Assembly: GCF_928381405.1 (NCBI RefSeq) | Contig: NZ_CAKMSB010000004.1 | Coordinates: 1 to 64,000, forward strand | DNA length: 64,000 nucleotides | Direction of reading: 5' to 3' | Source of the DNA: Rothia nasisuis | GTDB taxonomy: Bacteria; Actinomycetota; Actinomycetes; Actinomycetales; Micrococcaceae | Part shown: positions 8,144 through 16,963 of the stretch, piece after piece | How the letters are laid out: the number at the start of each line of letters is the position of its first letter | Position numbering within the stretch: position 1 is the stretch's first letter | Notes under the pieces: model-generated | What the model was told of the DNA's origin: nothing | The model's database searches: none | Seen by the model: the letters and a program-made list of their open reading frames with translations, nothing else | Translations under genes and position numbers: made by a program

Positions 8144-9247
8144 ATGCATTTTTCTCGCAAATTAGCCACCATTGCCATTACCGCGCTAGCAGTCAGTGGT
8201 CTGCCACTACCAGCGGCCTCGGCCTCCGTGGATGCTGATGGAGACAAGCTTCTCGATACCTGGGAAACCGAAGGCTACGACTACAACAATGACGGAGTCA
8301 TCGACATTGACTTCCCTGCCCTGGGCGCTGACCCCAACCACAAAGATATTTTCGTGGAAATGGACTACATGCCCGGTGAAATCGCAAGTGAGGCCGAGCT
8401 AGACACCATCGTCCAGACTTTCGCAGAACTCCCCCTTGATAACCCTGACGGCAGTAATGGTATCAACCTGCATCTCGACGCTGGCAGCATCTACCCCAAG
8501 TACGACCTTGGAGGCGGTAACGAGATTCCCCACAAGGCTTTAACCGGGGTAGACGAAGCGGTGACCCTGCGTGGCACCGAGTCAGACCCTGCCCGCACCA
8601 GCGTATTTCACTATATGATTTGGGGTGACTACTACGGTAACAGCAGCTCGTCAGGCCAGGGCTGGATCCACGGCCGGGAGTTCATCGTGACCGTTGGTCA
8701 GACCTACTGGGGCCAGGCCAACAGCGAAACTCGTATTGGCACCTTCATCCACGAGCTGGGTCACAACCTTGGCCTGCACCACGGCGGTACCGACGAGGTC
8801 AATTTCAAACCCAACTATCTAAGCATCATGAACTACAGCTACCAGCTGACCGGTCTCAAACGAACCGATGGTTCAACCTACTTCGGCTACTCCACCCGTA
8901 CCGGTGACACTCTTGACGAGACCAATCTGGTCGAAGCTACCGGGCTCGGCCAGGCTGCTCAGGGCTTCTACGTCACCTACAACGACAAAGAGTGGGTGGC
9001 TAATGAAGGTATCGACTTCGACAATGACGGCTCGGTTGAAAGCCTCCCCCAGGCTATCGATATCAACGGGGACGGTTCCACCACTTCTTTAACCGCCCCC
9101 AATGACCTGGAGACCCTCACCTTCCAGGCAAGTTCGTCATCTTCGAACACCGCCACAAGCAGTCAAGAGACTGCCGAGCCTGTTGTTGAATCAAACGAAC
9201 TCACCGCTGATATCGCCCGCGATTTAGGCTACCTACCCGCAGAGTAA
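8144..9247 (+). CDS. Secreted zinc metalloprotease, metzincin type (copy 2)
   Basis: This 367-residue paralogue of the upstream gene has the same order of parts: signal peptide (HFSRKLATIAITALAVSGLP), Asp-rich calcium motif (DADGDKLLDTWETEGYDYNN), zinc site HELGHNLGLHHGG, Met-turn region NYLSIMNY, and DNDGSV / NGDGST loops. ATG 8144 is chosen because it starts the signal peptide; an in-frame ATG at 8006 would add 46 residues lacking signal features. Both copies have a similar GAACGGA stretch upstream of the start. The spacing of 190 bp with an AT-rich stretch (CCTTATATAGAG) suggests its own promoter. Tandem duplication followed by divergence in loops is the simplest history. Confidence 0.8.
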   Translation: MHFSRKLATIAITALAVSGLPLPAASASVDADGDKLLDTWETEGYDYNNDGVIDIDFPALGADPNHKDIFVEMDYMPGEIASEAELDTIVQTFAELPLDNPDGSNGINLHLDAGSIYPKYDLGGGNEIPHKALTGVDEAVTLRGTESDPARTSVFHYMIWGDYYGNSSSSGQGWIHGREFIVTVGQTYWGQANSETRIGTFIHELGHNLGLHHGGTDEVNFKPNYLSIMNYSYQLTGLKRTDGSTYFGYSTRTGDTLDETNLVEATGLGQAAQGFYVTYNDKEWVANEGIDFDNDGSVESLPQAIDINGDGSTTSLTAPNDLETLTFQASSSSSNTATSSQETAEPVVESNELTADIARDLGYLPAE

Positions 9248-9274
9248 GCCGAGAGGGGGCATAAGGGGATAGCC

Positions 9275-9325
9275 TCACCGGGGGTGTTTCTGCTAGCAAG
9301 AGCAGGGGCACCACCGGTGATTTTT
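9275..9325 (+). terminator. Terminator after the protease pair
   Basis: TCACCGGGGGTG (9275-9286) pairs with CACCACCGGTGA (9309-9320), with an inner CTGCT/AGCAG stem and a following T5 tract. The first arm sequence recurs once more at 9334-9345. Confidence 0.7.
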
Positions 9326-9334
9326 GTGCTGGCA

Positions 9335-9775
9335 TCACCGGGGGTTTGGGGAGCAGGCTCCCAGCAACTTTTCGCTTAGCCTGACAGGCAACTTTGAGAT
9401 AGAGACACCGAGGGCAAGCAGCGCAAGAGCTAGGAAAAGGACGGCTGCCGCCGCCAGCATAGAGCCGGCTCCGGCAATGACCAGGGCTAGGCCAGCCTCG
9501 GATAAACCGGCCCAGTAGAGAATCACGCCTGCGGCCGCGATGAAACCGAGAAAGAGGTTGTAGAACCCCTGGTTGTAGACCATTTCCCGGGTCTGCTCGG
9601 CGCTTTCGCGGGTAAGGCCGAAGACGCTGAGCCCCCGGGGGGTGCTCCAGGCGAAGAATCCGATGTAAAAGATGAAGGCGTGCGGCGGTTCACCGGCGTC
9701 CTGCCCCCTCACACTCACGTGGCACTTCTTTTCGTCTGCACGAAATTTTTTCGTGCAGACGAAAAGAAGTGCCAC
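9335..9775 (-). pseudogene. Truncated DUF1304 membrane-protein paralogue fused to a hairpin repeat
   Basis: From about 9682 downward the frame encodes AFIFYIGFFAWSTPRGLSV, ESAEQTREMVYNQGFYNLFL and GAGSMLAAAAVLF, clearly paralogous to the intact DUF1304 gene at 11245-11628. The first 16 residues of the family, including half of the first membrane helix, are missing. They are replaced by codons read through the 123-bp hairpin repeat, whose GTG at 9775 would be the start. The C-terminus also diverges into an unrelated Leu-rich tail. It is most likely non-functional, though the frame is open. Confidence 0.6.
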
Positions 9776-9828
9776 ACCTCAGCCAGACACGTTTCATCTT
9801 CACAGGCGTGAGCGCAACATAAGCCACC
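9706..9828. repeat. 123-bp repeat, copy 1, containing a 27-bp perfect hairpin
   Basis: The segment is repeated at 12467-12589 with the same length. It contains a perfect 27-bp stem (9719-9745 with 9749-9775) and a 3-base TTT loop. Positions 9800-9828 encode the last codons and stop of the PepSY gene on the minus strand, so the repeat consists of that gene end plus its downstream hairpin, the likely terminator for two convergent or opposed transcripts. Confidence 0.85.
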
Positions 9829-11194
9829 TGATAGCCTGCACCGCCAGGTCTGCTACCACAAAAACTAGCAGGCTCGCACCCAGCACCGGCAAAAAGAACC
9901 CAACTGCCAGTGTGCCAGAGAGCAGAAGAACCCAGACCCAAAACGGTACCTGCCGCACAGAGGCGAGGGTGGGGGCCGGGCCAACCTTACCTCCGCTGCG
10001 CGGGCGGCGCTGCCACCACATAACATACCCCCAGGCGCTCAAAGCCAGTGTTGCCAGAGCCAGCCCAAACATCACAAGCTGATTGACCCAACCAAGGTGA
10101 ACACCCATGTGCAGGTCAATCCCCCAGCGGGTTAGCTTGGCGGCTAGCGGGTAGTCCGCAAAATCGGTGCGGTCTACCACCTTATAGGTGTAGGGGTTGA
10201 TAGCTACCGAGTCCACTTGGGTTGGGTAGAAACGCTGGGTTTCTTGAACCACCCAGGCGGTTTCTGCGTCGGCGCCCGGGCGGATCTCAAGGTTTACCGA
10301 ATCAATGTTCACTGCCCGGGCGGCGCTGAGAACCTTGGTGTAGGAGGTCACGGGCAGAGTAATAGGCGCCCCAGTGGAGCTTCCAGATGCAGGGGCAGCG
10401 TGGTCGGCTGAATCCGAAGAATCTGTTGCGGCCCCGGTGAGAGAAGTGCTGACAGAAGGGGTGGTCCAGCTGAGGGCTGCCCGCAGGTCACTCACGTTTG
10501 CTCCGGCGTAAGTTGACCAGGTCAAACCTGTTGCTGAGAGAAAGAGCAGGCCTAGCGCTACCCAAAAGCCCAAGGCACTGTGGCGGGAGAGGGTGCGCAG
10601 GTAGCCACGGAGCCCGCGGCGCGGCGCGAGGGCGTCCTTACCCCGGCTCAGCCTGCGGGCACGCAGACCCCACAACACCAGACCACTAATCGCAATCACC
10701 CAGAGCCAGGAGGCAGCCAGTTCGCTGTAGATTCGCCCCACCTCCCCCAGGTGCAGGTTGCGGTGCAGGCCGCTCACCCAGGTGCGGAAGGGCAGGGCAC
10801 CGCTGGAGCCGTAGACCGGGTACTCACCCAGTACCTGCCCGGTGCCGGGGTCAAGGAAGATGGTGCGGGTGGTTGATTCGCCCAGGGTTTCGTCGGCGTA
10901 CATAACGCGGGTGGTGGTGCCGGGAGCGACAGCCGGGCGGACGGCCACCGGCGACTCCTGCCCCGCATAGGCGTTGGCTGCAGCAACCTGCTCGTCGAGG
11001 TTGAGACGGGTTTCGGTGGCCGGAGCTGTGAGCACGTGGCTGTACGCCATTTTCTCAATCTGCGGGGCCAGGGCATAGAGAGCGCCGGAGGCAGCCGCTA
11101 CCGCGATGAAGGGGGCCACCAAAATACCGGCGTAGAAGTGGATTCGGCGGGCTAGGGCGTGTAGCCAGGCAGATGAAGCAGAGGGTGTGCGCAT
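9800..11194 (-). CDS. PepSY-domain transmembrane protein
   Basis: The 464-residue protein belongs to the PepSY-associated TM family, often linked to iron or haem and redox functions. Membrane helices are visible at about 17-40 (FYAGILVAPFIAVAAASGAL), 160-180 (ASWLWVIAISGLVLWG), 210-230 (FWVALGLLFLSATGLTWS), 365-390 and 410-445. Conserved His residues lie in SGLHRNLHLGEVGRIY and DLHMGVHLGWVNQ. PepSY-like extracytoplasmic segments are at about 60-150 and 270-350. The C-terminus RWLMLRSRL lies inside the 123-bp repeat. Haem oxygenase is encoded 7 kb away, but no operon link exists. Function beyond family is not visible. Confidence 0.82.
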   Translation of the reverse strand: MRTPSASSAWLHALARRIHFYAGILVAPFIAVAAASGALYALAPQIEKMAYSHVLTAPATETRLNLDEQVAAANAYAGQESPVAVRPAVAPGTTTRVMYADETLGESTTRTIFLDPGTGQVLGEYPVYGSSGALPFRTWVSGLHRNLHLGEVGRIYSELAASWLWVIAISGLVLWGLRARRLSRGKDALAPRRGLRGYLRTLSRHSALGFWVALGLLFLSATGLTWSTYAGANVSDLRAALSWTTPSVSTSLTGAATDSSDSADHAAPASGSSTGAPITLPVTSYTKVLSAARAVNIDSVNLEIRPGADAETAWVVQETQRFYPTQVDSVAINPYTYKVVDRTDFADYPLAAKLTRWGIDLHMGVHLGWVNQLVMFGLALATLALSAWGYVMWWQRRPRSGGKVGPAPTLASVRQVPFWVWVLLLSGTLAVGFFLPVLGASLLVFVVADLAVQAIRWLMLRSRL

Positions 11195-11244
11195 AGGTAG
11201 CTATTGTAGGCTACGGCCAGCGGCGGGGCAGGGCGACGGGTTCC

Positions 11245-11628
11245 TTAGAGGGCTGCGCCCAGAGCGAGCGAAAGGACGGCGAGCAGCGGGAAGGCACCCT
11301 GCTTCATGGCGGCGGGGCGCTTATCCGGTGAGGTGATGAAGAGGACGGCTGCGGCGGCCAGCATTGACCCGGTACCGGCGAGCATGAGGGCCAGGCCCAC
11401 GGCGGGGGCACCGGCAAGATGGGCTAGGACGCCGGCAGCGGCAATCAGGGCTAGAAAGAGATTGTAGAAACCCTGGTTGTAGGCCATTTCTTTGGTCTGT
11501 TCGGCTGATTCACGGCTCATGCCGAAGACGGGCAGGGCTCGGGTGGTCCAGGCGAAGGATTCAAGGTAGAAGATAAAAACGTGCAGGGCGACGGCGAGCA
11601 GTAGGGCGATGATACCGGCGACGGTCAT
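11245..11628 (-). CDS. DUF1304 family membrane protein
   Basis: The protein is 127 residues long with four predicted membrane helices (about 3-25, 45-70 with YNQGFYNLFLALIAAAGVLA, 75-95, 105-125). The conserved centre FGMSRESAEQTKEMAYNQ identifies DUF1304, a small family of unknown function. It is divergent from the TetR gene at 11723, with a 94-bp spacer, which suggests that the regulator controls it. A broken paralogue lies at 9335-9775 on the other side of the PepSY gene. Confidence 0.82.
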   Translation of the reverse strand: MTVAGIIALLLAVALHVFIFYLESFAWTTRALPVFGMSRESAEQTKEMAYNQGFYNLFLALIAAAGVLAHLAGAPAVGLALMLAGTGSMLAAAAVLFITSPDKRPAAMKQGAFPLLAVLSLALGAAL

Positions 11629-11722
11629 GGGAAAATCCTCTCATAGGTTTTTGCAACGCTTATTCCAATATATACTAGAATGGTCAGTACAAAATTTTGT
11701 TAGCTATGAAACGAGGCACACC

Positions 11723-12289
11723 ATGGGGCGCACAGCAACCTTCGACCGAGTGGACGCCGTCAGGGCAGCCCGCGGCATCTTTTGGGATCGGGGCTACGAG
11801 GCAACCTCAATCCCCGACCTCGAGCAAGCAACCGGCCTCAAGCGCTCCAGCCTCTACCACGCCTTCGAATCCAAAAAGGGCCTTTTTGACGAGGCGGTAG
11901 AGAACTACCTGGCAGAAAGCGTCCGCCCACTCCTTGCCCGCATTACCAGCGAGAGGGCGAAACCCGATGCCCTCACACAATACTTTGAGACCCTGGCTAA
12001 CTCCATCAGCTCTGCTAGCAGCCACCCCGGCTGTCTGCTCATAGCGGCAGCCAACGCCCCGGTGGGCACCGACCCAGTGGTCAGCGCAGCCATCAGCGGC
12101 TACTACGACGAGCTGTTTGCTGCCTTCCGCGCAGGGCTGGGCAGGGCGCGTCCGCACCTCACCGCAGCCGAAGCGGACGGCCAGGCCCGCGCCCTGGTTG
12201 CCCTCACCATCTCAGCCCTAGCCCTAGCCCGAACCAACAAAACCCTCGCCCTAGCCAATCTGCACGCGGCGCAGGCGCTCCTCCGCTAA
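11723..12289 (+). CDS. TetR/AcrR family transcriptional regulator
   Basis: The 188-residue protein has an N-terminal helix-turn-helix (SIPDLEQATGLKRSSLYHAF, about 34-53) followed by ESKKGLFDEAVENYL, typical of TetR regulators. The C-terminal ligand domain contains HPGCLLIAAANAPV, resembling the TetR_C subfamily with a conserved Cys that is often found beside DUF1304 or oxidoreductase genes. ATG 11723 is chosen because the HTH is then at its usual distance. An earlier in-frame ATG at 11609 would read through the divergent promoter region. The AT-rich spacer (CAATATATACTAGAATGGTC) probably holds promoter and operator for both genes. Confidence 0.85.
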   Translation: MGRTATFDRVDAVRAARGIFWDRGYEATSIPDLEQATGLKRSSLYHAFESKKGLFDEAVENYLAESVRPLLARITSERAKPDALTQYFETLANSISSASSHPGCLLIAAANAPVGTDPVVSAAISGYYDELFAAFRAGLGRARPHLTAAEADGQARALVALTISALALARTNKTLALANLHAAQALLR

Positions 12290-12304
12290 CCCCTTGCCAG
12301 AATC

Positions 12305-12369
12305 GAGCGTGCGTCATATCGCTGAGCGTGCACCTGGCAGCCGCACGCTCAGCGATATGACGCACGCTC
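12305..12369. terminator. 26-bp perfect hairpin after TetR
   Basis: 12305-12330 is perfectly complementary to 12344-12369, with a 13-base loop and no U-tract. It lies 15 bp after the TetR stop. Probably a U-less terminator. Confidence 0.7.
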
Positions 12370-12466
12370 ATCACAACCAGACGCCCCAGAAAAGCCCGGT
12401 GCCCGGCCCGCTGGTCAAACGCGTCCAGGGCATCGGTGAGGTCGGGGGCTGACCAGACTTTCTGAT

Positions 12467-12589
12467 CCCTCACACTCACGTGGCACTTCTTTTCATCTGC
12501 ACGAAATTTTTTCGTGCAGATGAAAAAAGGTGCCACACCTCAGCCAGGCACGCTTCACCTTCACAGGCGTGAGCGCAACATAAGCCACC
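12467..12589. repeat. 123-bp repeat, copy 2
   Basis: This is the second copy of 9706-9828. Its hairpin arms (12480-12506 and 12510-12536) keep pairing: CGTC/GACG in copy 1 has become CATC/GATG here, a compensatory change, and two other differences give G-U pairs. The end of the repeat still carries the last codons of the PepSY gene although no such gene is here, so this copy was duplicated from the 9.8-kb locus. Confidence 0.8.
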
Positions 12590-12679
12590 CGCCATCTCAG
12601 CAGGGGGACGTAGCGGCACCCATCAGGTAAAATGAGACCTGGCTCTATATAGATTCCAGCACCCAAGGAGTGCCCATTC

Positions 12680-12931
12680 ATGGCCCGTATTATTGTTGAC
12701 GTGATGCTCAAACCCGAAATCCTCGACCCCCAGGGCAAGGCTATCGCTCACGAGCTTCCCCGCATCGGTCTGACCAACTTCACCGACGTCCGTCAGGGTA
12801 AGCGCTTTGAACTGACCGTGGAGGGCGAAGTCACCGAAGAACTGCTCGCGCAGGCCCGCCAGGCAGCTGAGGAGCTGCTGTCTAACCCCGTGATTGAAGA
12901 CGTGGTCAACGTCGAAGCTCTGGAGGACTAA
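12680..12931 (+). CDS. purS: Phosphoribosylformylglycinamidine synthase subunit PurS
   Basis: PurS is the small subunit of the three-part FGAM synthase, step four of purine synthesis; it bridges PurQ and PurL. The 83-residue protein has the family pattern: [17 protein letters not shown], then [14 protein letters not shown], and [14 protein letters not shown] at the end. AAGGAG lies nine bases before the ATG. It is the first gene of purS-purQ-purL; a 5-bp gap separates it from purQ. Confidence 0.96.
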   Translation: MARIIVDVMLKPEILDPQGKAIAHELPRIGLTNFTDVRQGKRFELTVEGEVTEELLAQARQAAEELLSNPVIEDVVNVEALED

Positions 12932-12936
12932 AAGAC

Positions 12937-13746
12937 GTGGCAGAATCCCTCGCAGCAACCGAAGTGCCCCTGGTGGGCGACTTCTCCCAGACCATTCTCA
13001 ACCCTGCCCTGGCCGATGTGCGCGTTGGCGTCATCACCTTCCCCGGCACCCTGGACGACCGCGACGCTTCCCGCGCCGTCCGCCTGGCAGGTGGCACCCC
13101 CGTACCGCTGTGGCACAATGAGGCAGCTCTACACGATGTAGATGCCGTGATCGTGCCCGGCGGTTTTTCATACGGTGACTACCTGCGCGCAGGCGCTATT
13201 GCCGCTAAGGCCCCGGTCATGAGCAAGGTCGTTGAGGCAGCCAGCGCTGCTGGCACCTCCGGCTCCGCCCCCCTGCCGGTGCTTGGCATCTGCAACGGTT
13301 TCCAGATTCTGACCGAAACCCACCTGCTGCCCGGCTCCATGATCAAGAACGACCACCGCAAGTTCATCTGCCGCGACCAGATCCTGCGCGTTGAAACCAA
13401 CCAGACCTTCTGGACCAGTGACTTTGAAGCAGGCCAGAACATCGTGGTGCCCCTCAAGAACCAGGACGGCCAGTACGTTGCCGACACCAAGACCCTTGAG
13501 GCGCTTGAAGCTGAAGGCCGCGTCGTCTTCCGCTACGTGGATGTTAACCCCAACGGTTCCCGCAAGGACATCGCCGGCATCTCCAACGAGCGCGGCAACG
13601 TGGTTGGCCTCATGCCCCACCCCGAGCACGCCGTCGAACCCGGCTTCGGCCCCTCGTCCTCCGGTTTTGGCACCGTGGGTCTGCGCGGTGGCGCGGACGG
13701 TCTGGGCGTCTTCACCTCGGTACTGAACAAGCTGGTTTCGGCCTAA
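12937..13746 (+). CDS. purQ: Phosphoribosylformylglycinamidine synthase subunit PurQ (glutaminase)
   Basis: PurQ is a class I glutamine amidotransferase that hydrolyses glutamine and passes ammonia to PurL. The nucleophile Cys lies in [12 protein letters not shown] (about 114-125), and the His-Glu pair in [11 protein letters not shown] (about 225-235). The start is GTG. The protein (269 residues) is longer than typical PurQ because of an N-terminal stretch of about 28 residues before [11 protein letters not shown] and a Ser/Gly-rich insertion ([13 protein letters not shown]) near the C-terminus. An internal start closer to the conserved core cannot be excluded, but the GTG is only 5 bp from the purS stop, as expected for coupling. 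Confidence 0.95.
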   Translation: MAESLAATEVPLVGDFSQTILNPALADVRVGVITFPGTLDDRDASRAVRLAGGTPVPLWHNEAALHDVDAVIVPGGFSYGDYLRAGAIAAKAPVMSKVVEAASAAGTSGSAPLPVLGICNGFQILTETHLLPGSMIKNDHRKFICRDQILRVETNQTFWTSDFEAGQNIVVPLKNQDGQYVADTKTLEALEAEGRVVFRYVDVNPNGSRKDIAGISNERGNVVGLMPHPEHAVEPGFGPSSSGFGTVGLRGGADGLGVFTSVLNKLVSA

Positions 13747-13772
13747 ACGCCGCGTCATAAGGAAATCCAACA

Positions 13773-16097
13773 TTGAGCGAAAAGAAGTTTAACCTCGACA
13801 CCGTCGAGCACGCCGCTGCCACCCCCGACACCGAGCTGCCCTGGGCTGAGCTGGGTCTGAAGGAAAACGAGTTCGAGGACATCAAGAAGATTCTCGGCCG
13901 CCGCCCCACCGCAGCCGAGCTGGCCATGTACTCGGTCATGTGGTCAGAGCACTGCTCCTACAAGTCCTCCAAGGTGCACCTCAAGCAGTTTGGCTCTAAG
14001 GTGACCGACGAGATGAAGAAGGACCTCATGGTTGGTATCGGCGAGAACGCCGGTGTGACCAACATTGGCAAGGGCTGGGCTGTGACCTTCAAGATTGAGT
14101 CCCACAACCACCCCTCCTACGTTGAGCCCTACCAGGGTGCAGCAACCGGTGTGGGCGGTATCGTGCGTGACATCATCTCTATGGGTGCCCGCCCTGTGGC
14201 CGTCATGGATCCCCTGCGTTTCGGCGCCATTGACCACCCCGACACCGCCCGCGTCCTGCCCGGCGTTGTCTCCGGTGTGGGCGGCTACGGCAACTCCCTG
14301 GGCCTGCCCAACATCGGCGGCGAAGTTGAGTTCGACGAGTGCTACCAGGCCAACCCCCTGGTCAACGCCCTGGCTGTGGGCATCATGCGCCACGAGGACA
14401 TCCGCACCGCAAACGCCTCAGGCACCGGCAACAAGGTCATCCTCTTCGGTGCCCGCACCGGTGGCGACGGCATTGGTGGCGCCTCCGTTCTGGCGTCAGA
14501 GTCCTTCGACGACACCAAGCCCTCCAAGCGCCCCGCCGTTCAGGTAGGCGACCCCTTCGCTGAGAAGGTGCTGATCGAGTGCTGCCTGGAGCTCTTCAAG
14601 AACTCCATTGTTGAGGGTATTCAGGATCTGGGTGCTGCGGGTATCTCCTGCGCCACCTCCGAGCTGGCCTCTAACGGTGACGGCGGTATGCACGTTGATT
14701 TGACCAAGGTTCTGCTACGCGACCCCACCCTGACCCCGGGTGAGATTCTCATGTCTGAGTCCCAGGAACGCATGATGGCGGTTGTGACCCCCGAGAACCT
14801 GAGCCGCTTCGAAGATATCATGGCCAAGTGGGATGTGGAGTACTCCATTCTGGGCGAGGTGACCGGCTCTGGCCGCCTGACCATCGAGTGGCAGGGCGAG
14901 ATCATCGTGGACGTTGACCCCAAGACCGTCGCCCACGACGGCCCCACCTATGAGCGCCCCTACGCCCGCCCCGCCTGGCAGGATGAGCTACAGGCTAACC
15001 GTTTCACCGGCTCTGCTGCGGACGACGCCCGCCCCACCGGCGCTGAGCTGGGCGAGGCAATCAAGGCTTTCATGGCCTCCCCCAACATGTGCTCTAAAGC
15101 CTGGATTACCAACCAGTACGACCGCTACGTTCAGGGCAACACTGCCCTGTCCATGCCCGATGATTCTGGCGTAATTCGCGTGGACGAAGAGACCGGCCTG
15201 GGCGTTGCCCTGGCCACCGACTCTAACCCCCGCTTCACCAAGCTGGACCCCTACGAGGGCGCCAAGGCCTCCCTGGCTGAGGCCTACCGCAACGTAGCTA
15301 CCGTGGGTGCCCGCCCTGTTGCGGTATCTGACTGCCTGAACTTCGGTTCCCCCGAGGACCCTGACGTCATGTGGCAGTTCGCTGAGGCTGTACGCGGTAT
15401 CGCCGACGGCTGCATGGAACTGGGCGTTCCCGTGACCGGCGGTAACGTCTCTCTCTATAATCAAACCGGTGGCAAGGCTATTAACCCCACCCCCGTGGTG
15501 GCCATGATGGGCGTGATGGACGACGTCACCCGCCGCACCCCCTCCGGTTGGGCTCCTGAGCATGACGGCCAGGCCCTCTACCTGCTGGGCACTACCGGCG
15601 ACGAGCTGGACGGCTCCGAGTGGGCCCGCTTCAAGGGCCACTTGGGCGGCCTGCCCCCCAAGGTTGATCTGGCTGCCGAGAAGCTGCTGGGCGACATGCT
15701 GGTAAACATGAGCCGCGACGGCATGATTGATGCTGCCCACGACGTCTCTGCCGGTGGCCTGGCTGCTGCCCTGGTTGAGGGTTGCCTGCGCTTTGGCGTC
15801 GGTGCCCGCCTTGGCCTGGGTGAGGTTGCTGAGCGCGACGGTATTGACCTCTTCACCCTGCTCTTCTCAGAGTCACTGGGCCGCGTGGTTGTCTCTGTGC
15901 CCCGCTCTGAGGAGGTCCGCTTCAAGGACATGTGCACCGCCCGCAACTACCCCTTCGCCCGCATCGGCGTGGTCGATGCTGCCTCTCACGCCCTGGATAT
16001 TCAGGGTGAGGTCGCTATCGACCTGGACGAGCTGCGCCAAGCCCACGAGGGTACCCTGGCCCGCTACTTCGGTGAGGTTGCCCCAGCTAGTCTCTAG
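13773..16097 (+). CDS. purL: Phosphoribosylformylglycinamidine synthase subunit PurL
   Basis: PurL is the synthetase subunit that uses ATP and ammonia to convert FGAR to FGAM. Its 774 residues match small-type PurL proteins. Visible markers are [11 protein letters not shown] (about 50-60), [50 protein letters not shown]-type MSESQERMM (about 327-335), and the second half with [18 protein letters not shown] and [19 protein letters not shown]. The start is TTG at 13773, preceded by ATAAGGAAA, 26 bp after purQ. A strong hairpin terminator follows the stop by 11 bp, so the operon ends here. Confidence 0.96.
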   Translation: MSEKKFNLDTVEHAAATPDTELPWAELGLKENEFEDIKKILGRRPTAAELAMYSVMWSEHCSYKSSKVHLKQFGSKVTDEMKKDLMVGIGENAGVTNIGKGWAVTFKIESHNHPSYVEPYQGAATGVGGIVRDIISMGARPVAVMDPLRFGAIDHPDTARVLPGVVSGVGGYGNSLGLPNIGGEVEFDECYQANPLVNALAVGIMRHEDIRTANASGTGNKVILFGARTGGDGIGGASVLASESFDDTKPSKRPAVQVGDPFAEKVLIECCLELFKNSIVEGIQDLGAAGISCATSELASNGDGGMHVDLTKVLLRDPTLTPGEILMSESQERMMAVVTPENLSRFEDIMAKWDVEYSILGEVTGSGRLTIEWQGEIIVDVDPKTVAHDGPTYERPYARPAWQDELQANRFTGSAADDARPTGAELGEAIKAFMASPNMCSKAWITNQYDRYVQGNTALSMPDDSGVIRVDEETGLGVALATDSNPRFTKLDPYEGAKASLAEAYRNVATVGARPVAVSDCLNFGSPEDPDVMWQFAEAVRGIADGCMELGVPVTGGNVSLYNQTGGKAINPTPVVAMMGVMDDVTRRTPSGWAPEHDGQALYLLGTTGDELDGSEWARFKGHLGGLPPKVDLAAEKLLGDMLVNMSRDGMIDAAHDVSAGGLAAALVEGCLRFGVGARLGLGEVAERDGIDLFTLLFSESLGRVVVSVPRSEEVRFKDMCTARNYPFARIGVVDAASHALDIQGEVAIDLDELRQAHEGTLARYFGEVAPASL

Positions 16098-16108
16098 CTA
16101 CTGTGTGT

Positions 16109-16169
16109 AAGGACGCCGCCGCGACCCCTGCCTTGCCTTCGGGCAGGCAGGGGTCGTGGCGGCGTCCTT
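16109..16169 (+). terminator. Terminator after purL (AGGACGCC type)
   Basis: A 24-bp stem (16109-16132 with 16146-16169, one G-T pair) begins AAGGACGCC and ends GGCGTCCTT, followed by CTGT. The same outer arms occur in hairpins at 18111 and 39183. Downstream sequence (CCTGTGCAGGGTTCT, about 16180) also recurs after the 18.1-kb hairpin. Confidence 0.8.
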
Positions 16170-16234
16170 CTGTCTTAGCCCTGTGCAGGGTTCTAGGTGC
16201 CGCTACTCCACAGACAGGCCAAGACACCTACCCC

Positions 16235-16855
16235 CTACTCCAACGCTTCGAGGGCGCTGGCAGGCAGGACGTCCGCGAGCACGCTCATCACCGTTGTGCT
16301 GTAGAGCTGGGAGAAACTATCAAGGCGCACAAAGAATTCATCCTCCCTCAAATCTGCCAGTGAAGCGATGGACCCTAATAATCCGTTTATCAGAAAAATG
16401 TGGGCAGCTAGAAGCAGGTCAGAGTCACCGCCATCACCGCGCAGAAACCCCTGCTCAATCCACATAGCGCGTACGGCGGCTCTGAACCTGTCAGAGGCTT
16501 CGCCCTGGGGGCTGCCAGCCAGCTGGCGGGCCAGCTGGCGGGCCAGGTAGCGGATAAGGTCAAGGTTTTCGTCGTAGAAGGCGCGCACTGCGCTACTGTT
16601 CACATCGCGGCTGATGACAAGCCGTGCAATACTTAGGAATTTGTCGGAGGTTAGCCGCTGCTTTTCGGCTTCGGCGCGCACCGCCGCGAGGTTTTCAAAG
16701 TGGTAATAGAAGGTGGTGCGGTTACACCCGGCGCGTTTGAGAATCTGGTCGACGGCGATGTCGGGGAAGGCTCGCTCGGCTGCCAGCGCCCAGTAGGCTT
16801 CGGTAATGCGCTGACGGGCGCCGGGTCGGGCTGAGTCCTTACGGGGGCGGGCCAC
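16235..16855 (-). CDS. TetR family transcriptional regulator
   Basis: The 206-residue protein has an N-terminal TetR helix-turn-helix (IAVDQILKRAGCNRTTFYYH, about 33-52). The C-terminal part resembles TetR_C regulators of membrane-protein genes. It is transcribed divergently from the YhgE/Pip-like gene at 16964. The spacer contains two TACAACA-N3-TGTTGYA palindromes, which are the probable operators and imply self-control plus repression of the membrane protein. An internal tandem QLARQLA repeat (about 134-142) is encoded by a short DNA duplication. Confidence 0.86.
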   Translation of the reverse strand: MARPRKDSARPGARQRITEAYWALAAERAFPDIAVDQILKRAGCNRTTFYYHFENLAAVRAEAEKQRLTSDKFLSIARLVISRDVNSSAVRAFYDENLDLIRYLARQLARQLAGSPQGEASDRFRAAVRAMWIEQGFLRGDGGDSDLLLAAHIFLINGLLGSIASLADLREDEFFVRLDSFSQLYSTTVMSVLADVLPASALEALE

Positions 16856-16871
16856 GGTCTCCTCCTAGAAA

Positions 16872-16947
16872 TACAACAAAGTGTTGTAATAAGTCTAATT
16901 TAGCCCTGGCAGGGTGATTTTAGGATTAAATACAACAAATTGTTGCA
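16872..16947. promoter_or_regulatory. Two TetR operator palindromes
   Basis: TACAACAAAGTGTTGTA (16872-16888) is a perfect 7-3-7 palindrome. TACAACAAATTGTTGCA (16931-16947) is the same with one mismatch. Their centres are 59 bp apart, between the divergent starts at 16855 and 16964. Confidence 0.8.
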
Positions 16948-16963
16948 TTAGAAAGGCATAGAC

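Noticed and set aside
12204-12536. Minus-strand ORF over the TetR 3' end and the hairpin repeat
   Set aside because: It is open only because the repeat lacks stops in that frame; it has no homology-like features.
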